Assembly (NCBI RefSeq): GCF_019392195.1
Contig: NZ_JAHXKI010000005.1
Coordinates: 1-62,091 of the forward strand
Length of the DNA stretch: 62,091 nt
Source: Marinobacter sp. F4206
GTDB taxonomy: Bacteria > Pseudomonadota > Gammaproteobacteria > Pseudomonadales > Oleiphilaceae
Direction: 5' to 3'
The notes under the pieces are model-generated. The model was not told the origin of the DNA, did not search any database, and saw nothing but the letters and a program-made list of their open reading frames with translations. Within the stretch, counting starts at the first letter, position 1. The number at the start of each line of letters is the position of its first letter. This document shows positions 28,660 through 40,201 of this stretch, piece after piece. A program made the position numbers and the translations under genes.

Positions 28660-31478
28660 CAGGCAAACGAACGGGCTTCACCGGGCCCTTCCACGTTGGT
28701 CACACACCGGGCGCACAGGTCCACGTATTTGTCATTACGGCCTACGTCTTCCCGGTGGTGCCAGCAACGCTCGCACTTGGCATGGGTGGCGGGTGCTACC
28801 GCCACACGCAATCCTTCGTGGCCGGTGAGCTCGGCATCACCGGCTTCGGACGCCGGCTTCACCGTTGCCTCCGAAGTGATCAGTACGAAGCGAAGCTCTT
28901 CACCAAGGTGTTTGAGGTTCGCCGCCAGATCACCCTCACAGAAAAGCGTGACTTCCGCGCTCAGCGACCCCTTGATCTCGCCTCGAGCGCGGGCCTCTTC
29001 CAGACACTTGTTGACCGCCTCTTTGACGCTGTAGATCTCGCGCCAGTAGTCCCGGCCGAGCTCCGCCGTTTCCGGCAGCTCGGCGAGACCATCGTACCAG
29101 GTCTCGTAGAACACGGTGTCGCCACGCTGGCCTGGCAGATGCTGCCAGATTTCGTCTGCGGTGAAGCTGAGAATCGGGGCAATCCAGCGCACCAGAGCCT
29201 CGGCAACATGATACAACGCGGTCTGGCATGAGCGCCTCGGAAGGCTGTCGGCCGGTGTGGTGTACTGGCGGTCCTTGATGATATCCAGGTAGAAACCACC
29301 CAGAGTCGCCTCGCAGAAGTTGTACACCTTCTGGTAGATGCGCAGGAAGGCGTAATTCTGATAATCCTCGTGCAACTCGTTCTGCAGCTGCAGGGCACGA
29401 TCCACCATCCAGCGATCCAGCGCGATCATATCCTCCGGCGCCACCATGTGCTGTTCGGGATCAAACCCGTTGAGGTTGCTCAGCAGGAAGCGGGAGGTGT
29501 TCCGGATCCGGCGATAGCCATCGGCAGTCTGGCGCAGGATGTCCTTGGACACCGTCATCTCACCGCTGTAATCGGTCGCCGCAACCCACAACCGCAGGAT
29601 GTCGGCACCCAGCTCGTTCATGACCTCCTGGGGTGCAATCACGTTACCGAGAGACTTGGACATCTTGTGCCCTTTGCCGTCCACGGTGAAACCGTGCGTC
29701 AGGACCTGCTTGTATGGCGCCACACCGTTCATGGCAATGGACGTCTTCAGCGACGACTGGAACCAGCCTCGATGCTGGTCGGAGCCCTCGAGGTACATAT
29801 CCGCCGGAAACTGACCGAGCTCTTCACGGACCCGAAGTACGGATTCGTGCGTCACACCGGAATCAAACCAGACATCCAGAGTATCGGTAACCTTTTCGTA
29901 CTGATCGGCATCTGCGCCCAAAAACGCGGCCGGCTCGATGTCGTACCAGGCATCAATGCCACCCACTTCGATTTCCTGGGCGACCTTCTCGATAAGATTC
30001 TGGGTATCCGGGTGCAGCTCCTGGGTTTCTTTATGGATGAACAGCGTGATCGGCACACCCCAGGTCCGCTGGCGCGAGATGCACCAGTCCGGAGACTGCT
30101 GAAACATGGCTTCAATGCGGTTTTGCCCCCAGGACGGCACCCAGCGCACACCCTTGATGGCTTCGAGCGCATCCGCTCTCAAGTGCTGCTTGTCCATGCT
30201 GATGAACCACTGGGGCGTAGCCCGATAGATCAGCGGCGTCTTGGTCCGCCAGCAATGGGGATAGCTGTGGCGGAACTTCTCGGAACGCACCAGCTTGCCC
30301 TCACGGGTCAGCGCAGCACAGACCGGCTCATCGGCCTTGTACACATGCACCCCGGCCAATTCGCCGGCCGCGCTGGTGTAAGTACCATCCGCCTGGACCA
30401 GATTGAGAGTATCAATGTTGTAGGCCTTGCCGACCTCGAAATCTTCCATGCCGTGGTCAGGGGCGGTATGGACCGCCCCGGTACCTGCCTCGGTCGATAC
30501 ATGATCGCCCAGGATGACCGGCACCTGCTTGTCGTAGAACGGATGCTGAAGGGCCAGATGCTCGAGGTCAGCCCCGGAACAGGTCGCCAGCACCTCATGG
30601 CCCTCAACCTCCCAACGGCTCATGATGCCGTCCACCATATCAGCCGAGAGGATCAGGCGTTCGGGACCTGCGCCGACATCCACCTGCACCAGTGCGTACT
30701 GAAACTCTGCGTTCAGGGAGACGGCCTGGTTGGCCGGAATAGTCCAGGGCGTGGTGGTCCAGATAACCACCGACACATCGCCTTCGCCCTTATCGGTGCC
30801 AAACAGGGACAACGCCTTTGCCTGATCGACGGCGGTAAAACGCACGTCAATCTGGGTCGAGGTCTTGTCCTGGTACTCAACCTCCGCTTCCGCCAGTGCG
30901 GACTGACCCACCACACTCCAGTAAACCGGCTTGTAGCCCCGAACCAGGTGCCCCTTGGCAACGATTTTTCCAAGCGCACGAACAATACCCGCTTCGACCT
31001 TTGGATCCATGGTCAGATAAGGTTTATCCCACTCGCCCATGACCCCCAGGCGAATGAAGTCCTCTTTCTGACCGGCAATTTGCTTGGTCGCATAGTCACG
31101 ACAGGCCTGACGGAAGGTCTTGTAATCGACCTTCACACCGGCCTTACCGATTTCCTGCTCCACTTTGTGCTCAATGGGCAGGCCATGACAGTCCCAGCCC
31201 GGCACGTAGGGCGCATCATAGCCCATGAAGCTGCGCGACTTGACGATCATGTCTTTCAGAATCTTGTTGACCGCATGACCAATGTGAATGCTGCCGTTGG
31301 CATAGGGAGGGCCATCGTGAAGAACGAATTTGTCCCGCCCCTCGCGCTGCTTGCGCAGGTTGCCGTACACGTCGAGGTCCTGCCAGCGCTTGAGCATGTC
31401 CGGCTCACGCTTGGCCAGGTTGCCGCGCATCGGGAAGGCGGTTTCCGGCAGATTCAGGGTGTGCTTGTAGTCGCTCAT
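28659..31478 (-). CDS. ileS: Isoleucyl-tRNA synthetase
   Basis: This class I synthetase charges tRNA-Ile and edits misactivated valine. The 939-residue protein has the HIGH motif as GSIHIGH near residue 64, the editing domain (CP1) in the middle, KMSKS in [10 protein letters not shown] near residue 610, and a C-terminal zinc site with two cysteine pairs (CERCWHHRE ... CARC). This is the bacterial type 1 form. It lies between ribF and lspA, as in E. coli and Pseudomonas. Confidence 0.98.
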   Translation of the reverse strand: MSDYKHTLNLPETAFPMRGNLAKREPDMLKRWQDLDVYGNLRKQREGRDKFVLHDGPPYANGSIHIGHAVNKILKDMIVKSRSFMGYDAPYVPGWDCHGLPIEHKVEQEIGKAGVKVDYKTFRQACRDYATKQIAGQKEDFIRLGVMGEWDKPYLTMDPKVEAGIVRALGKIVAKGHLVRGYKPVYWSVVGQSALAEAEVEYQDKTSTQIDVRFTAVDQAKALSLFGTDKGEGDVSVVIWTTTPWTIPANQAVSLNAEFQYALVQVDVGAGPERLILSADMVDGIMSRWEVEGHEVLATCSGADLEHLALQHPFYDKQVPVILGDHVSTEAGTGAVHTAPDHGMEDFEVGKAYNIDTLNLVQADGTYTSAAGELAGVHVYKADEPVCAALTREGKLVRSEKFRHSYPHCWRTKTPLIYRATPQWFISMDKQHLRADALEAIKGVRWVPSWGQNRIEAMFQQSPDWCISRQRTWGVPITLFIHKETQELHPDTQNLIEKVAQEIEVGGIDAWYDIEPAAFLGADADQYEKVTDTLDVWFDSGVTHESVLRVREELGQFPADMYLEGSDQHRGWFQSSLKTSIAMNGVAPYKQVLTHGFTVDGKGHKMSKSLGNVIAPQEVMNELGADILRLWVAATDYSGEMTVSKDILRQTADGYRRIRNTSRFLLSNLNGFDPEQHMVAPEDMIALDRWMVDRALQLQNELHEDYQNYAFLRIYQKVYNFCEATLGGFYLDIIKDRQYTTPADSLPRRSCQTALYHVAEALVRWIAPILSFTADEIWQHLPGQRGDTVFYETWYDGLAELPETAELGRDYWREIYSVKEAVNKCLEEARARGEIKGSLSAEVTLFCEGDLAANLKHLGEELRFVLITSEATVKPASEAGDAELTGHEGLRVAVAPATHAKCERCWHHREDVGRNDKYVDLCARCVTNVEGPGEARSFA

Positions 31479-31549
31479 GGTCTGTGTGCGTACTCTTTTG
31501 GTCAGTTTGGGTCAGTATTCAGTTATGTGTGGGCCGCAACCACGGGTTT

Positions 31550-32521
31550 TCAATGTGCCGCCCGAGCGGATCCATTATCGGCGATCCAGGCCCGGGCATC
31601 GCTGAAGTCACGGGCAATCTGTTCCTTCAGGGCATCGACAGAACCGAATTTGATTTCGTCCCGCAGCCCGTGACGGAACACGACGTCGATCTGGCGACCG
31701 TAAAGTGTGCCAGCAAAGTCAAACAGGTGCACTTCCAGAGCGGGCTGTTTGCCGTCCACCGTCGGGCGCAGGCCAATGTTGGCAACACCGTCGTAGACCG
31801 AACCGTCATCCAGGGTCGTGCTCACCACATAGACACCTTGCAGCGGCGCCATGCGCTTCAACAGGATATTTGCCGTCGGCGCGTCGATCTGCCGACCGAG
31901 CTGGCGCCCATAAACGACACGACCACGGATCCGGTAGGAATGGCCCAGAAGCTCTTCGGCATCGATCAGCCGATCGGCCTTGAGGCGTTCGCGAATCCGG
32001 GTACTGCTTACCCGCTCACCCTCGATGGTCACTGTCCGGGTATTCTCCACGGTAAAGCCCAGCGATTCGCCGGCCTCGCGTAGCAACATGAAATCGCCGG
32101 TACGGTCGCAGCCAAACCGGAAATCGTCGCCCACCACGAGATGGCGCACACCGAGGCCATTTACCAGAACCGTATCAATGAACTCCCGGCTTGTCAGACG
32201 ACGGAAGCGGCCGTTGAAATGCAGGCAGAGCACGTAATCGATCCCCGCGGCGGTCAGCGCCTCGAACTTCTGCCTGAAGGACATCAGGCGCGGAGGCGCC
32301 TCGGCACCCTGAAAGAACTCCCTGGGCTGGGGTTCGAACACCATGACCACGGAAGGCAGGCCCAGGCTGGCCGCTTTTTCCTTCACCTGTTCCAGAATGG
32401 TCCTGTGGCCAATGTGCACCCCATCGAAATTGCCGATGGTCGCCACACACCCGTTCGCGAGGGGGGAAGCCTCGTGACGGGACAGCGCTGTCAGGTTAGT
32501 CAGGCCTCGGATCAGACGCAT
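31550..32521 (-). CDS. ribF: Bifunctional riboflavin kinase / FMN adenylyltransferase
   Basis: The enzyme converts riboflavin to FMN and then FAD. The 323-residue protein has an N-terminal nucleotidyltransferase domain (IGNFDGVHIGHRTIL; later VGDDFRFGCDRTGD) and a C-terminal riboflavin kinase domain (GRVVYGRQLGRQIDAPTANI). It sits between murJ and ileS. The riboflavin-producing genes ribD, ribBX and ribH are in another cluster of this window. Confidence 0.96.
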   Translation of the reverse strand: MRLIRGLTNLTALSRHEASPLANGCVATIGNFDGVHIGHRTILEQVKEKAASLGLPSVVMVFEPQPREFFQGAEAPPRLMSFRQKFEALTAAGIDYVLCLHFNGRFRRLTSREFIDTVLVNGLGVRHLVVGDDFRFGCDRTGDFMLLREAGESLGFTVENTRTVTIEGERVSSTRIRERLKADRLIDAEELLGHSYRIRGRVVYGRQLGRQIDAPTANILLKRMAPLQGVYVVSTTLDDGSVYDGVANIGLRPTVDGKQPALEVHLFDFAGTLYGRQIDVVFRHGLRDEIKFGSVDALKEQIARDFSDARAWIADNGSARAAH

Positions 32522-32553
32522 GCAATGCGAACCTTCAATTGCCAGCTGGCTTT

Positions 32554-32610
32554 CAGCGCCCCGCCTCGCCCTTCCAATGTCTCAGGAAAGCGGCGAGCCG
32601 GGGAACGCTG
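32554..32610 (-). repeat. Long imperfect hairpin between murJ and ribF
   Basis: The arms at 32554-32570 and 32592-32610 pair over 16 bp in three blocks (CAGCG, CCCCG, CTCGCC with their complements), with one C/C mismatch and a two-base bulge. The loop is 21 bases. It has no U-run. It may separate or attenuate transcription from murJ into ribF. Confidence 0.5.
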
Positions 32611-32633
32611 GTGAGAAAACGCGCGATTATACC

Positions 32634-34214
32634 TTACCTCTGGCGAAAATGTCTTACCCTCACGCCCGTCAGCCCGAGCGCCAGGAAATAGACCGCCACG
32701 CCAGCCCCCACGAGCACCGCCATGTCAGCGGCACGCTGATATCCGCCAGCGGCCAGCCAAACGCTTACCGGTGCCTTGAGCCAGAGAATGGTGAGCGCCA
32801 GCGCGAGGTTGGCGACCCCGATCTGCACCAGGAAACGCGGCCAGCCCGACTGACTCTGCCAAGCACCTTCCTTGCGCAGGCCCCGCCAGAGCAGGAACCC
32901 GTTTAACCAGGCCGACAGCGAGGTAGCCAGCGCCAACCCGGCATGGGCGAGCGGGAACACGAGGATTAGGTTGAACACCATGTTGGCGACCATGGCGATA
33001 ACACCGATCTTGACTGGCGTACGGGTATCCTGGCGGGCGAAAAAACCCGGCGCCAGTACCTTGATCAGCATGAACGCCAGAAGCCCCGCCGAGTACGCAC
33101 GCAGACTCTGGGCCGACATCACCACATCCCGATCGGTCACCTCACCATAATAGAACAGCGTGGCGATGAGGGGCTCGGCCAGCAGGGCCAGGGCAAGAGC
33201 GGCAGGTAAACCAATCAGCAGAACCGCACGGACCGCCCAATCGAGGGTGGCGGCAAACTGGTCGACGGAGTCCGCTGCATGCTTGCGGGACAGACTGGGC
33301 AAAATCACTGTAGCGATCGCGATCCCGAAGACGCCCAACGGCAATTCCGACAACCGGTCGGAATAGTAGAGCCAGGACACGCTGCCAGTCTGCAGGAACG
33401 ACGCCAGCACCGTATCAAGTAACAGGTTGATCTGACTGACTGAGACACCGAACAACGCGGGCGCCATCAGCTTCAGAATGCGGCTGACGCCCTCATGCCG
33501 GTAGTCGATTCGTGGTCGCGGCATCAGTCCCAGACGCATCAGGAAAGGCATCTGGAAGAACAGCTGCAACGCGCCAGCAATGAATACGCCCCAGGCCAAC
33601 GCCATCACCGGCTCGTCCATCAGCGGCGTCAGATAGATAGCTGCACCGATCATGGCCAGATTGAGCAGAACTGGCGTGAAGGCCGGCACTGCGAACCGGT
33701 CATAGCTGTTAAGAATGCCGCCGGCGAATGCGGTCAACGAAATCAGCAGCAAATAGGGGAAGGTGATGCGCAGCATGTCACTGGTGAGGTCAAACTTCAC
33801 GGTATCGTCCAGAAAGCCCGGCGCGAAGATGGCAGTCAGCACCGGCGACCCCAGCATGGCAATCAAAGTAACGGCAAGCAGGATCAGCCCCAATGAGCCA
33901 GCCACGGCATCCACCAGGCGCTTTACCTCAGAGACAGGCTGCCCTTCCCTGTAGGACGACAGCACCGGGACAAAAGCCTGGGAGAAAGCGCCTTCCGCAA
34001 ACAGCCGACGAAGGAAGTTCGGGATTTTAAAGGCAACAAAGAAGGCGTCCGCCCCCGCACCGGCCCCGAAATAACGGGCAATCACCATATCCCGAACCAG
34101 ACCCAACACCCGGGACAGCATGGTCATGGCCCCCACCAGCCCGGAGGAGCGCAACAGACCCGGCGCTTTCGGCAAGGATTTTTTCGCGGTAGTGGTTTCG
34201 GGTTCCGACGACAT
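32634..34214 (-). CDS. murJ: MurJ lipid II flippase
   Basis: This inner-membrane transporter (MviN) flips lipid II to the periplasm for peptidoglycan synthesis. The 526-residue protein has the 14-helix MOP-superfamily pattern and the typical opening GLVGAMTMLSRVLGLVRDMVIARYFGAG followed by ADAFFVAFKIPNFLRRLFAEGAFSQAFVPV. It is divergent from rpsT and upstream of ribF, the arrangement seen in pseudomonads. Confidence 0.96.
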   Translation of the reverse strand: MSSEPETTTAKKSLPKAPGLLRSSGLVGAMTMLSRVLGLVRDMVIARYFGAGAGADAFFVAFKIPNFLRRLFAEGAFSQAFVPVLSSYREGQPVSEVKRLVDAVAGSLGLILLAVTLIAMLGSPVLTAIFAPGFLDDTVKFDLTSDMLRITFPYLLLISLTAFAGGILNSYDRFAVPAFTPVLLNLAMIGAAIYLTPLMDEPVMALAWGVFIAGALQLFFQMPFLMRLGLMPRPRIDYRHEGVSRILKLMAPALFGVSVSQINLLLDTVLASFLQTGSVSWLYYSDRLSELPLGVFGIAIATVILPSLSRKHAADSVDQFAATLDWAVRAVLLIGLPAALALALLAEPLIATLFYYGEVTDRDVVMSAQSLRAYSAGLLAFMLIKVLAPGFFARQDTRTPVKIGVIAMVANMVFNLILVFPLAHAGLALATSLSAWLNGFLLWRGLRKEGAWQSQSGWPRFLVQIGVANLALALTILWLKAPVSVWLAAGGYQRAADMAVLVGAGVAVYFLALGLTGVRVRHFRQR

Positions 34215-34351
34215 GAAGGCTCTGGCCAGGGATTAAACGACAAGTTGGCGCGGCATCTCGGGAAATACTAGTCCAGCCCGGGCGCCCGCATCCAGTGAGC
34301 GGCGAGTTTATCACAGGCCTTTGGTGCCGGGGCATGAAATAGGTTTCGGTC

Positions 34352-34380
34352 TTGACATCTGCGGGTTTCAGCGGCATAGT
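34352..34380 (+). promoter_or_regulatory. Promoter of rpsT
   Basis: TTGACA (34352-34357), a 17 bp spacer and CATAGT (34375-34380, 4 of 6) lie in the murJ-rpsT gap. The predicted RNA start leaves a leader of about 85 bases. Confidence 0.6.
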
Positions 34381-34472
34381 TTCGCGTCATTTATTTCGAC
34401 GCGCTGGTTTTGGCGCGCCCGCGATGTAACGAATCATTCAGCAACGAATTTTAGATTTTCAGGAGTTTTACG

Positions 34473-34742
34473 GTGGCAAATTCCCCGCAAGCCAAGAAGC
34501 GCGCACGTCAGAACGAGAAGAACCGCAAGCACAACGCAAGCCTGCGTTCTATGGCTCGTACTTACATGAAAAAGATTCAGTCCAAGATTGAAGCTGGCAA
34601 CTACGAAGAAGCTCAGGCTGCCTTCCAGCAGGCTCAGCCGATTCTGGACAGCATGGTCAACAAGGGCATTTTCGCGAAGAACAAGGTTGCTCGCAGCAAG
34701 AGCCGCCTGAGTGCCCGAATCAAGTCTCTGAAGAGCGCGTAA
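34473..34742 (+). CDS. rpsT: 30S ribosomal protein S20
   Basis: This primary-binding protein of the small ribosomal subunit contacts 16S rRNA. The 89-residue, very basic helical protein starts ANSPQAKKRARQNEKNR and ends RLSARIKSLKSA, typical of S20. The start codon is GTG, with AGGAG 8 bases upstream. A non-ATG start is also used for S20 in E. coli, where it matters for autogenous control. It is a single-gene unit closed by a strong terminator. Confidence 0.97.
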   Translation: MANSPQAKKRARQNEKNRKHNASLRSMARTYMKKIQSKIEAGNYEEAQAAFQQAQPILDSMVNKGIFAKNKVARSKSRLSARIKSLKSA

Positions 34743-34765
34743 GCGGATTTTTCTTCAGAAGCATA

Positions 34766-34794
34766 AAAAACCGGCCTCTTGGCCGGTTTTTTTA
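34766..34794. terminator. Bidirectional terminator between rpsT and proB
   Basis: The 12 bp stem AAAAAACCGGCC / GGCCGGTTTTTT (34766-34777, 34782-34793) has a TCTT loop. There is a T-run on both strands, so it serves convergent rpsT and proB. Confidence 0.93.
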
Positions 34795-34807
34795 GCTTCC
34801 GAATTCC

Positions 34808-35932
34808 CTACACGATGACCAGGTTATCGCGATGAATCATCTCCTCGCCGGAAACATAACCCAGCACTTCGATAATCCTGTCGCTGGAACGCCCCGCAAT
34901 CGCACGGGCCTCATCCGCACCGTAATTCACCAGCCCACGGGCGATCTCTCTGCCCTTTTGATCGACACAGGACACCATCTCGCCCCGACGAAACTGCCCT
35001 GAAACACCTTTCACACCGACCGGCAGCAGGCTCCGACCTCCAAGACAGACCACTTTTACAGCGCCATCATCAAGAGTCAGTTGACCCCGTGTTTGCAGGT
35101 GGCTGGCCAACCACTGCTTACGGGCCGCAATGCGCCCCTGTTCGGGCAGCAAAAGCGTGCCAATGACATCGCCCTGGCGGAGGCGGGTGATCACGCCTTC
35201 GATCCGGCCGCCAACAATCACGGTAAAAGCACCGGACCGCGCCGCCAGCCGGGCCGCCCTGAGCTTGGTCAGCATGCCGCCTCGGCCCAGCGCGCCGGCA
35301 CCACCACCGGCCATCGCGTCAAGCTCATGATCGCCGGCCTTGCGCTCGGTGACCAAGCTTGCATCGGCATGCTTGCGGGGATCCTTGTCGAACAGACCAA
35401 GCTGATCAGTCAGTATGATCAGGCCGTCGGCCTCAATTAGATTGGCCACCAGGGCCCCCAGAGTATCGTTGTCACCAAAGCGGATTTCATCGGTGACCAC
35501 CGTATCGTTTTCGTTCACGATGGGGACTACCCCGAAATCCAGCAACGCCCGGAGCGTGCTGCGACCATTCAGGTAGCGCTTACGATCAGACAGATCATCG
35601 TGCGTCAGCAGGATCTGGGCCGCGTGCAATCCATGGCGTTTGAACTGCGCTTCCCAGGTCTGCACCAATCCCATCTGACCGACTGCGGCGGCAGCCTGTA
35701 ACTCGTGCAGTTGCTGGGGGCGAGTGGTCCAGCCCAGTCGACTCATGCCTTCGGCGACGGAGCCGGACGACACGATGACCACCTCAACGCCGCTTTCAAT
35801 CAGCTCTGCAATCTGATCAACCCACAAACCCAGCGACGCAACATCCAGCCCTTTGCCGTCGTTGGTCAGCAGGGCACTTCCGATTTTGATGACCAGACGA
35901 CGAGCCTGGCGCAACTGGGTGCGTTCACTCAT
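34808..35932 (-). CDS. proB: Glutamate 5-kinase
   Basis: The enzyme phosphorylates glutamate in the first step of proline synthesis and is normally inhibited by proline. The 374-residue protein has an amino-acid kinase domain ([34 protein letters not shown]) and a C-terminal PUA domain (about 275-374). It follows obgE by 21 bp at the end of the rplU-rpmA-obgE-proB series, as in pseudomonads. proA is not adjacent. Confidence 0.96.
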   Translation of the reverse strand: MSERTQLRQARRLVIKIGSALLTNDGKGLDVASLGLWVDQIAELIESGVEVVIVSSGSVAEGMSRLGWTTRPQQLHELQAAAAVGQMGLVQTWEAQFKRHGLHAAQILLTHDDLSDRKRYLNGRSTLRALLDFGVVPIVNENDTVVTDEIRFGDNDTLGALVANLIEADGLIILTDQLGLFDKDPRKHADASLVTERKAGDHELDAMAGGGAGALGRGGMLTKLRAARLAARSGAFTVIVGGRIEGVITRLRQGDVIGTLLLPEQGRIAARKQWLASHLQTRGQLTLDDGAVKVVCLGGRSLLPVGVKGVSGQFRRGEMVSCVDQKGREIARGLVNYGADEARAIAGRSSDRIIEVLGYVSGEEMIHRDNLVIV

Positions 35933-35953
35933 GATGCGTGCAATTCTCTCGAC

Positions 35954-37218
<1,265 letters not shown>

Positions 37219-37293
37219 CCGGGCAACGTTGATAACTGACTATATCAGGATATCAATGCTACCCAAGGTTCGACAGAACCGGATCGCCGCTGC

Positions 37294-37554
37294 TTACGCA
37301 GCCGGAACGATGCTCACGAACTTGCGGCTCTGCGGGCCTTTGACTTCGAACTTCACCTGACCTTCCGCTTTCGCGAACAGGGTATGGTCCTTGCCAATGC
37401 CAACATTATTACCAGCGTGGAAGCGGGTTCCGCGCTGACGTACGATGATGCTGCCTGCAGATACAGACTCGCCGCCGTAGCGCTTCACGCCAAGTCGTTT
37501 CGACTCGGAATCGCGACCGTTACGGGTACTACCTGCTGCTTTTTTATGAGCCAT
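37294..37554 (-). CDS. rpmA: 50S ribosomal protein L27
   Basis: The N-terminus of this ribosomal protein reaches the peptidyl transferase centre. The 86-residue product begins [20 protein letters not shown], with no Firmicutes-type cleavable extension, and is full length. It follows rplU by 36 bp. Confidence 0.98.
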   Translation of the reverse strand: MAHKKAAGSTRNGRDSESKRLGVKRYGGESVSAGSIIVRQRGTRFHAGNNVGIGKDHTLFAKAEGQVKFEVKGPQSRKFVSIVPAA

Positions 37555-37590
37555 TACAAGCCTCCTGATTTAAGGGGTGGTTCGAGAGCC

Positions 37591-37902
37591 TCAGCCCTTG
37601 ATACCCGTGATCTTGACTTCAGTGAACCACTGACGGTGGCCCTGACGCTTCATGTGGTGCTTACGACGACGGAACTTGATGATCTGGACCTTGTCGTGAC
37701 GACCGTGGCTAACCACTTCCGCTGTCACTTTGGCACCATCAACGACCGGCGCGCCTACCTGAACCTTGTCGCCATCGGCGATCAGCAGAACGCGATCAAA
37801 CTCAACGTTACCACCGGTTTCAACTTCCAGCTTTTCCAGCTTCAGGGTTTCGCCTTCTTTTACACGGTGTTGCTTACCACCGCTAACAATAACTGCGTAC
37901 AT
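37591..37902 (-). CDS. rplU: 50S ribosomal protein L21
   Basis: This 103-residue ribosomal protein starts [18 protein letters not shown] and contains the signature [16 protein letters not shown], which binds 23S rRNA. The ATG at 37902 is the conserved start. An extension to 37926 would add eight unconserved residues. It is the first gene of rplU-rpmA and is divergent from ispB. Confidence 0.98.
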   Translation of the reverse strand: MYAVIVSGGKQHRVKEGETLKLEKLEVETGGNVEFDRVLLIADGDKVQVGAPVVDGAKVTAEVVSHGRHDKVQIIKFRRRKHHMKRQGHRQWFTEVKITGIKG

Positions 37903-38011
37903 TAACGTTCTCCGCGATTGACCCATCCCTGCTCTTATCCACCTGGTTCTAAGGGAAGCGCTCTGGCGACCCTATAGCAGGGAGCGCAGGTTGGGATGAG
38001 TTGGGCGCGTG

Positions 38012-38040
38012 ATTGTACGAAAAGGCGCTTTGCAATACAA
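38012..38040 (-). promoter_or_regulatory. Promoter of rplU-rpmA
   Basis: The minus strand has TTGTAT (38035-38040), a 17 bp spacer and TACAAT (38012-38017, 5 of 6), followed by a CACGCGCC discriminator. It starts only 7 bp from the ispB promoter on the other strand. Confidence 0.55.
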
Positions 38041-38046
38041 GCCAAG

Positions 38047-38075
38047 TTGACACTGTAGGCAGCAATACCTAGCAT
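38047..38075 (+). promoter_or_regulatory. Promoter of ispB
   Basis: A perfect TTGACA (38047-38052), a 17 bp spacer and TAGCAT (38070-38075, 4 of 6) lie about 70 bp before ispB, back to back with the rplU promoter. Confidence 0.6.
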
Positions 38076-38142
38076 TGCCGCGACCTTCCCGATTTATCAA
38101 GAATCGTTTCCTCGAAACAGTAGCAAGGGATTCACAAGCCGC

Positions 38143-39111
38143 ATGACAGCCCAGCGCATATACGACACCGTGGCCGAGGACTTCAGCCGCGTGAACGACC
38201 TGATCATCCAGCGGCTCTCCTCCGACGTCCCTTTGGTGGAAAAAATCGCCCAGTACATTATCGAAAGCGGCGGTAAGCGACTGAGACCATTATTGGTTCT
38301 GCTTTCCAGCCGGGCAGCGGGATACACCCGTGACGACCACCTGAAACTGGCCGCCGTGATCGAATTCCTGCACACCGCCACCCTGCTCCATGACGACGTG
38401 GTGGACACGTCGGACATGCGCCGGGGCCGAAGCACCGCCAATGCCCGCTGGGGCAATGCCCCAAGCGTTCTGGTAGGTGATTTCCTCTACGCCCGCGCAT
38501 TCGAAATGATGGTGGAACTCGAAAGCCTTCCGATCATGAACGTTCTGTCCCATGCGACCGCCGTGATCGCCGAGGGCGAAGTCATGCAGCTGATGAACGT
38601 GAAGAATCCCGATCTCACGGAAGAACAGTACATGAAGGTCATTCACAACAAGACCGCCATGCTGTTTGAAGCCGCCTCACACACAGGTGCATTGCTGGCC
38701 GGCGCCGACGCCCGTCAGGAACAGGCGCTTCGTGACTATGGCAAGCACCTGGGCCTGGCTTTCCAGCTGGTGGATGACGTTCTGGATTACCGGGGCGATG
38801 CCGACACCATGGGCAAGAACGTCGGTGACGATCTGGCCGAAGGCAAAGCCACCCTACCCCTGATTCACGCCATGGCAAACGGCAATGAGCAGGAGCGACA
38901 ACTCATTCGCCAGGCAATTCGGAAAGGCGGCTTGAATGACTTGTCGAGCATACTGAAGGTCGTTGAGACCTCCGGAGCCCTGGAGTACACCATGACTCGC
39001 GCCCGAGCCGAAGCGGCCAAGGCGGCAGGCTGCCTGACCGGCTTGCCCGACTCGGCACACCGGACTGCGCTGGAACTCCTGACCGAAGTGGCCGTGGCTC
39101 GGGTCAGCTAA
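38143..39111 (+). CDS. ispB: Octaprenyl/polyprenyl diphosphate synthase
   Basis: The enzyme builds the long isoprenoid chain of ubiquinone from farnesyl diphosphate and IPP. The 322-residue protein has both aspartate-rich motifs, LLHDDVVDTSDMRRG and LVDDVLDYRGDAD, plus the GGKRLRP segment. Chain length (C40 or C45) cannot be fixed from sequence alone. Its last 8 bases overlap the 3' end of the opposing gene at 39104. Confidence 0.95.
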   Translation: MTAQRIYDTVAEDFSRVNDLIIQRLSSDVPLVEKIAQYIIESGGKRLRPLLVLLSSRAAGYTRDDHLKLAAVIEFLHTATLLHDDVVDTSDMRRGRSTANARWGNAPSVLVGDFLYARAFEMMVELESLPIMNVLSHATAVIAEGEVMQLMNVKNPDLTEEQYMKVIHNKTAMLFEAASHTGALLAGADARQEQALRDYGKHLGLAFQLVDDVLDYRGDADTMGKNVGDDLAEGKATLPLIHAMANGNEQERQLIRQAIRKGGLNDLSSILKVVETSGALEYTMTRARAEAAKAAGCLTGLPDSAHRTALELLTEVAVARVS

Positions 39112-40090
39112 GCTTGTCCCGCCCATGGGGCGCATCGAAATCCAGCAACGGCCCGACTGGAACGACCTGCGTCGGATTGATGGTGCGCTGACTCACATAG
39201 TAATGGCGCTTGATCTGCCTGATGTCCACCGTTTCCGCTACCCCGGGGTGCTGGTAGAGATCCCGAACATATCCGGACAACGATGGAAAATCGGCAATGC
39301 GCTGACGGTTACACTTGAAGTGACTGAAGTACACCGCATCGAAACGAATCAGGGTGGTAAACAGACGCCAATCAGCTTCTGTTAAAGCGTCACCGACCAG
39401 ATAACGGCGGGAGGACAGCCGTTCCTCCAGCCAGTCCAGCGACTGGAACAGTTCTGCGTACGCCTCTTCATATTTGTCCTGTGCCGTGGCAAATCCTGCC
39501 TTGTACACCCCATTGTTGACGGTATGGTAGACCCGCTCATTCACCTCGTCGATGTCCGGCTGCAGCGCCTCGGGATAGAAATCGGTTTCGGTGTTCACTC
39601 CCTCCAGGTCGTCGAAGGCGGAATTGAACATCCGGATGATTTCGGCGGATTCATTACTGACAATGGTCTGCTTGTGCTTATCCCAGAGCACCGGAACGGT
39701 CACTCGACCGGAATAGGTTGGCGCCGCCCTGGTGTATACCTCATGCATGAACCGGTAACCGTGCAGGTGGTCCCGATGAGCATCCTCATCGGGCCGAAAC
39801 TCCCAACCATTCTCGACCATGTCCGGGTGCACCACCGAGAGGGAAATGTGGGGCTCAAGCCCCTTCAGCTTCCGGAAAATCAGCGTCCGGTGAGCCCAGG
39901 GGCATGCCATGGACACATACAGGTGGTAGCGGCCGGATTCTGCCTTGAAGCCACCTTCACCATCGGGGCCGGGTGCTCCATCAGGAGTAACCCAGTTCCG
40001 GAACCGTGCAGCTTCTCGCTCAAACTTTCCACCGGTCTTTGAGGTGTCGTACCACTTGTCGTGCCATTTACCATCAACCAGAAGGCCCAT
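39104..40090 (-). CDS. yqjG: Glutathionyl-hydroquinone reductase (YqjG/ECM4 type GST)
   Basis: This glutathione transferase of the Xi class reduces glutathionyl-hydroquinones back to hydroquinones. The 328-residue protein has the catalytic cysteine in ACPWAHRTLI (about residue 64), a thioredoxin-like domain and a helical C-terminal domain (YLVGDALTEADWRLFTTLIRFD). This length and motif separate it from ordinary GSTs. It is divergent from the LysR gene at 40202 across a 111 bp gap, the usual layout for a LysR target. Confidence 0.93.
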   Translation of the reverse strand: MGLLVDGKWHDKWYDTSKTGGKFEREAARFRNWVTPDGAPGPDGEGGFKAESGRYHLYVSMACPWAHRTLIFRKLKGLEPHISLSVVHPDMVENGWEFRPDEDAHRDHLHGYRFMHEVYTRAAPTYSGRVTVPVLWDKHKQTIVSNESAEIIRMFNSAFDDLEGVNTETDFYPEALQPDIDEVNERVYHTVNNGVYKAGFATAQDKYEEAYAELFQSLDWLEERLSSRRYLVGDALTEADWRLFTTLIRFDAVYFSHFKCNRQRIADFPSLSGYVRDLYQHPGVAETVDIRQIKRHYYVSQRTINPTQVVPVGPLLDFDAPHGRDKLS

Positions 40091-40201
40091 CAGAATACCC
40101 CCGCATCATTGCAATTCCTGAGATTTACCGGGAAGAATAGCTGTGACCCTGTTACCCTCTCAAACAAGCATTTCTGGCCAACTACCTCAGTTATTTCGAA
40201 C

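Noticed and set aside
29370..31673. 767-codon open frame antisense to ileS
   Set aside because: It lies wholly opposite a full-length, motif-complete ileS and shows no family signature. Long antisense frames are common in GC-rich genes.
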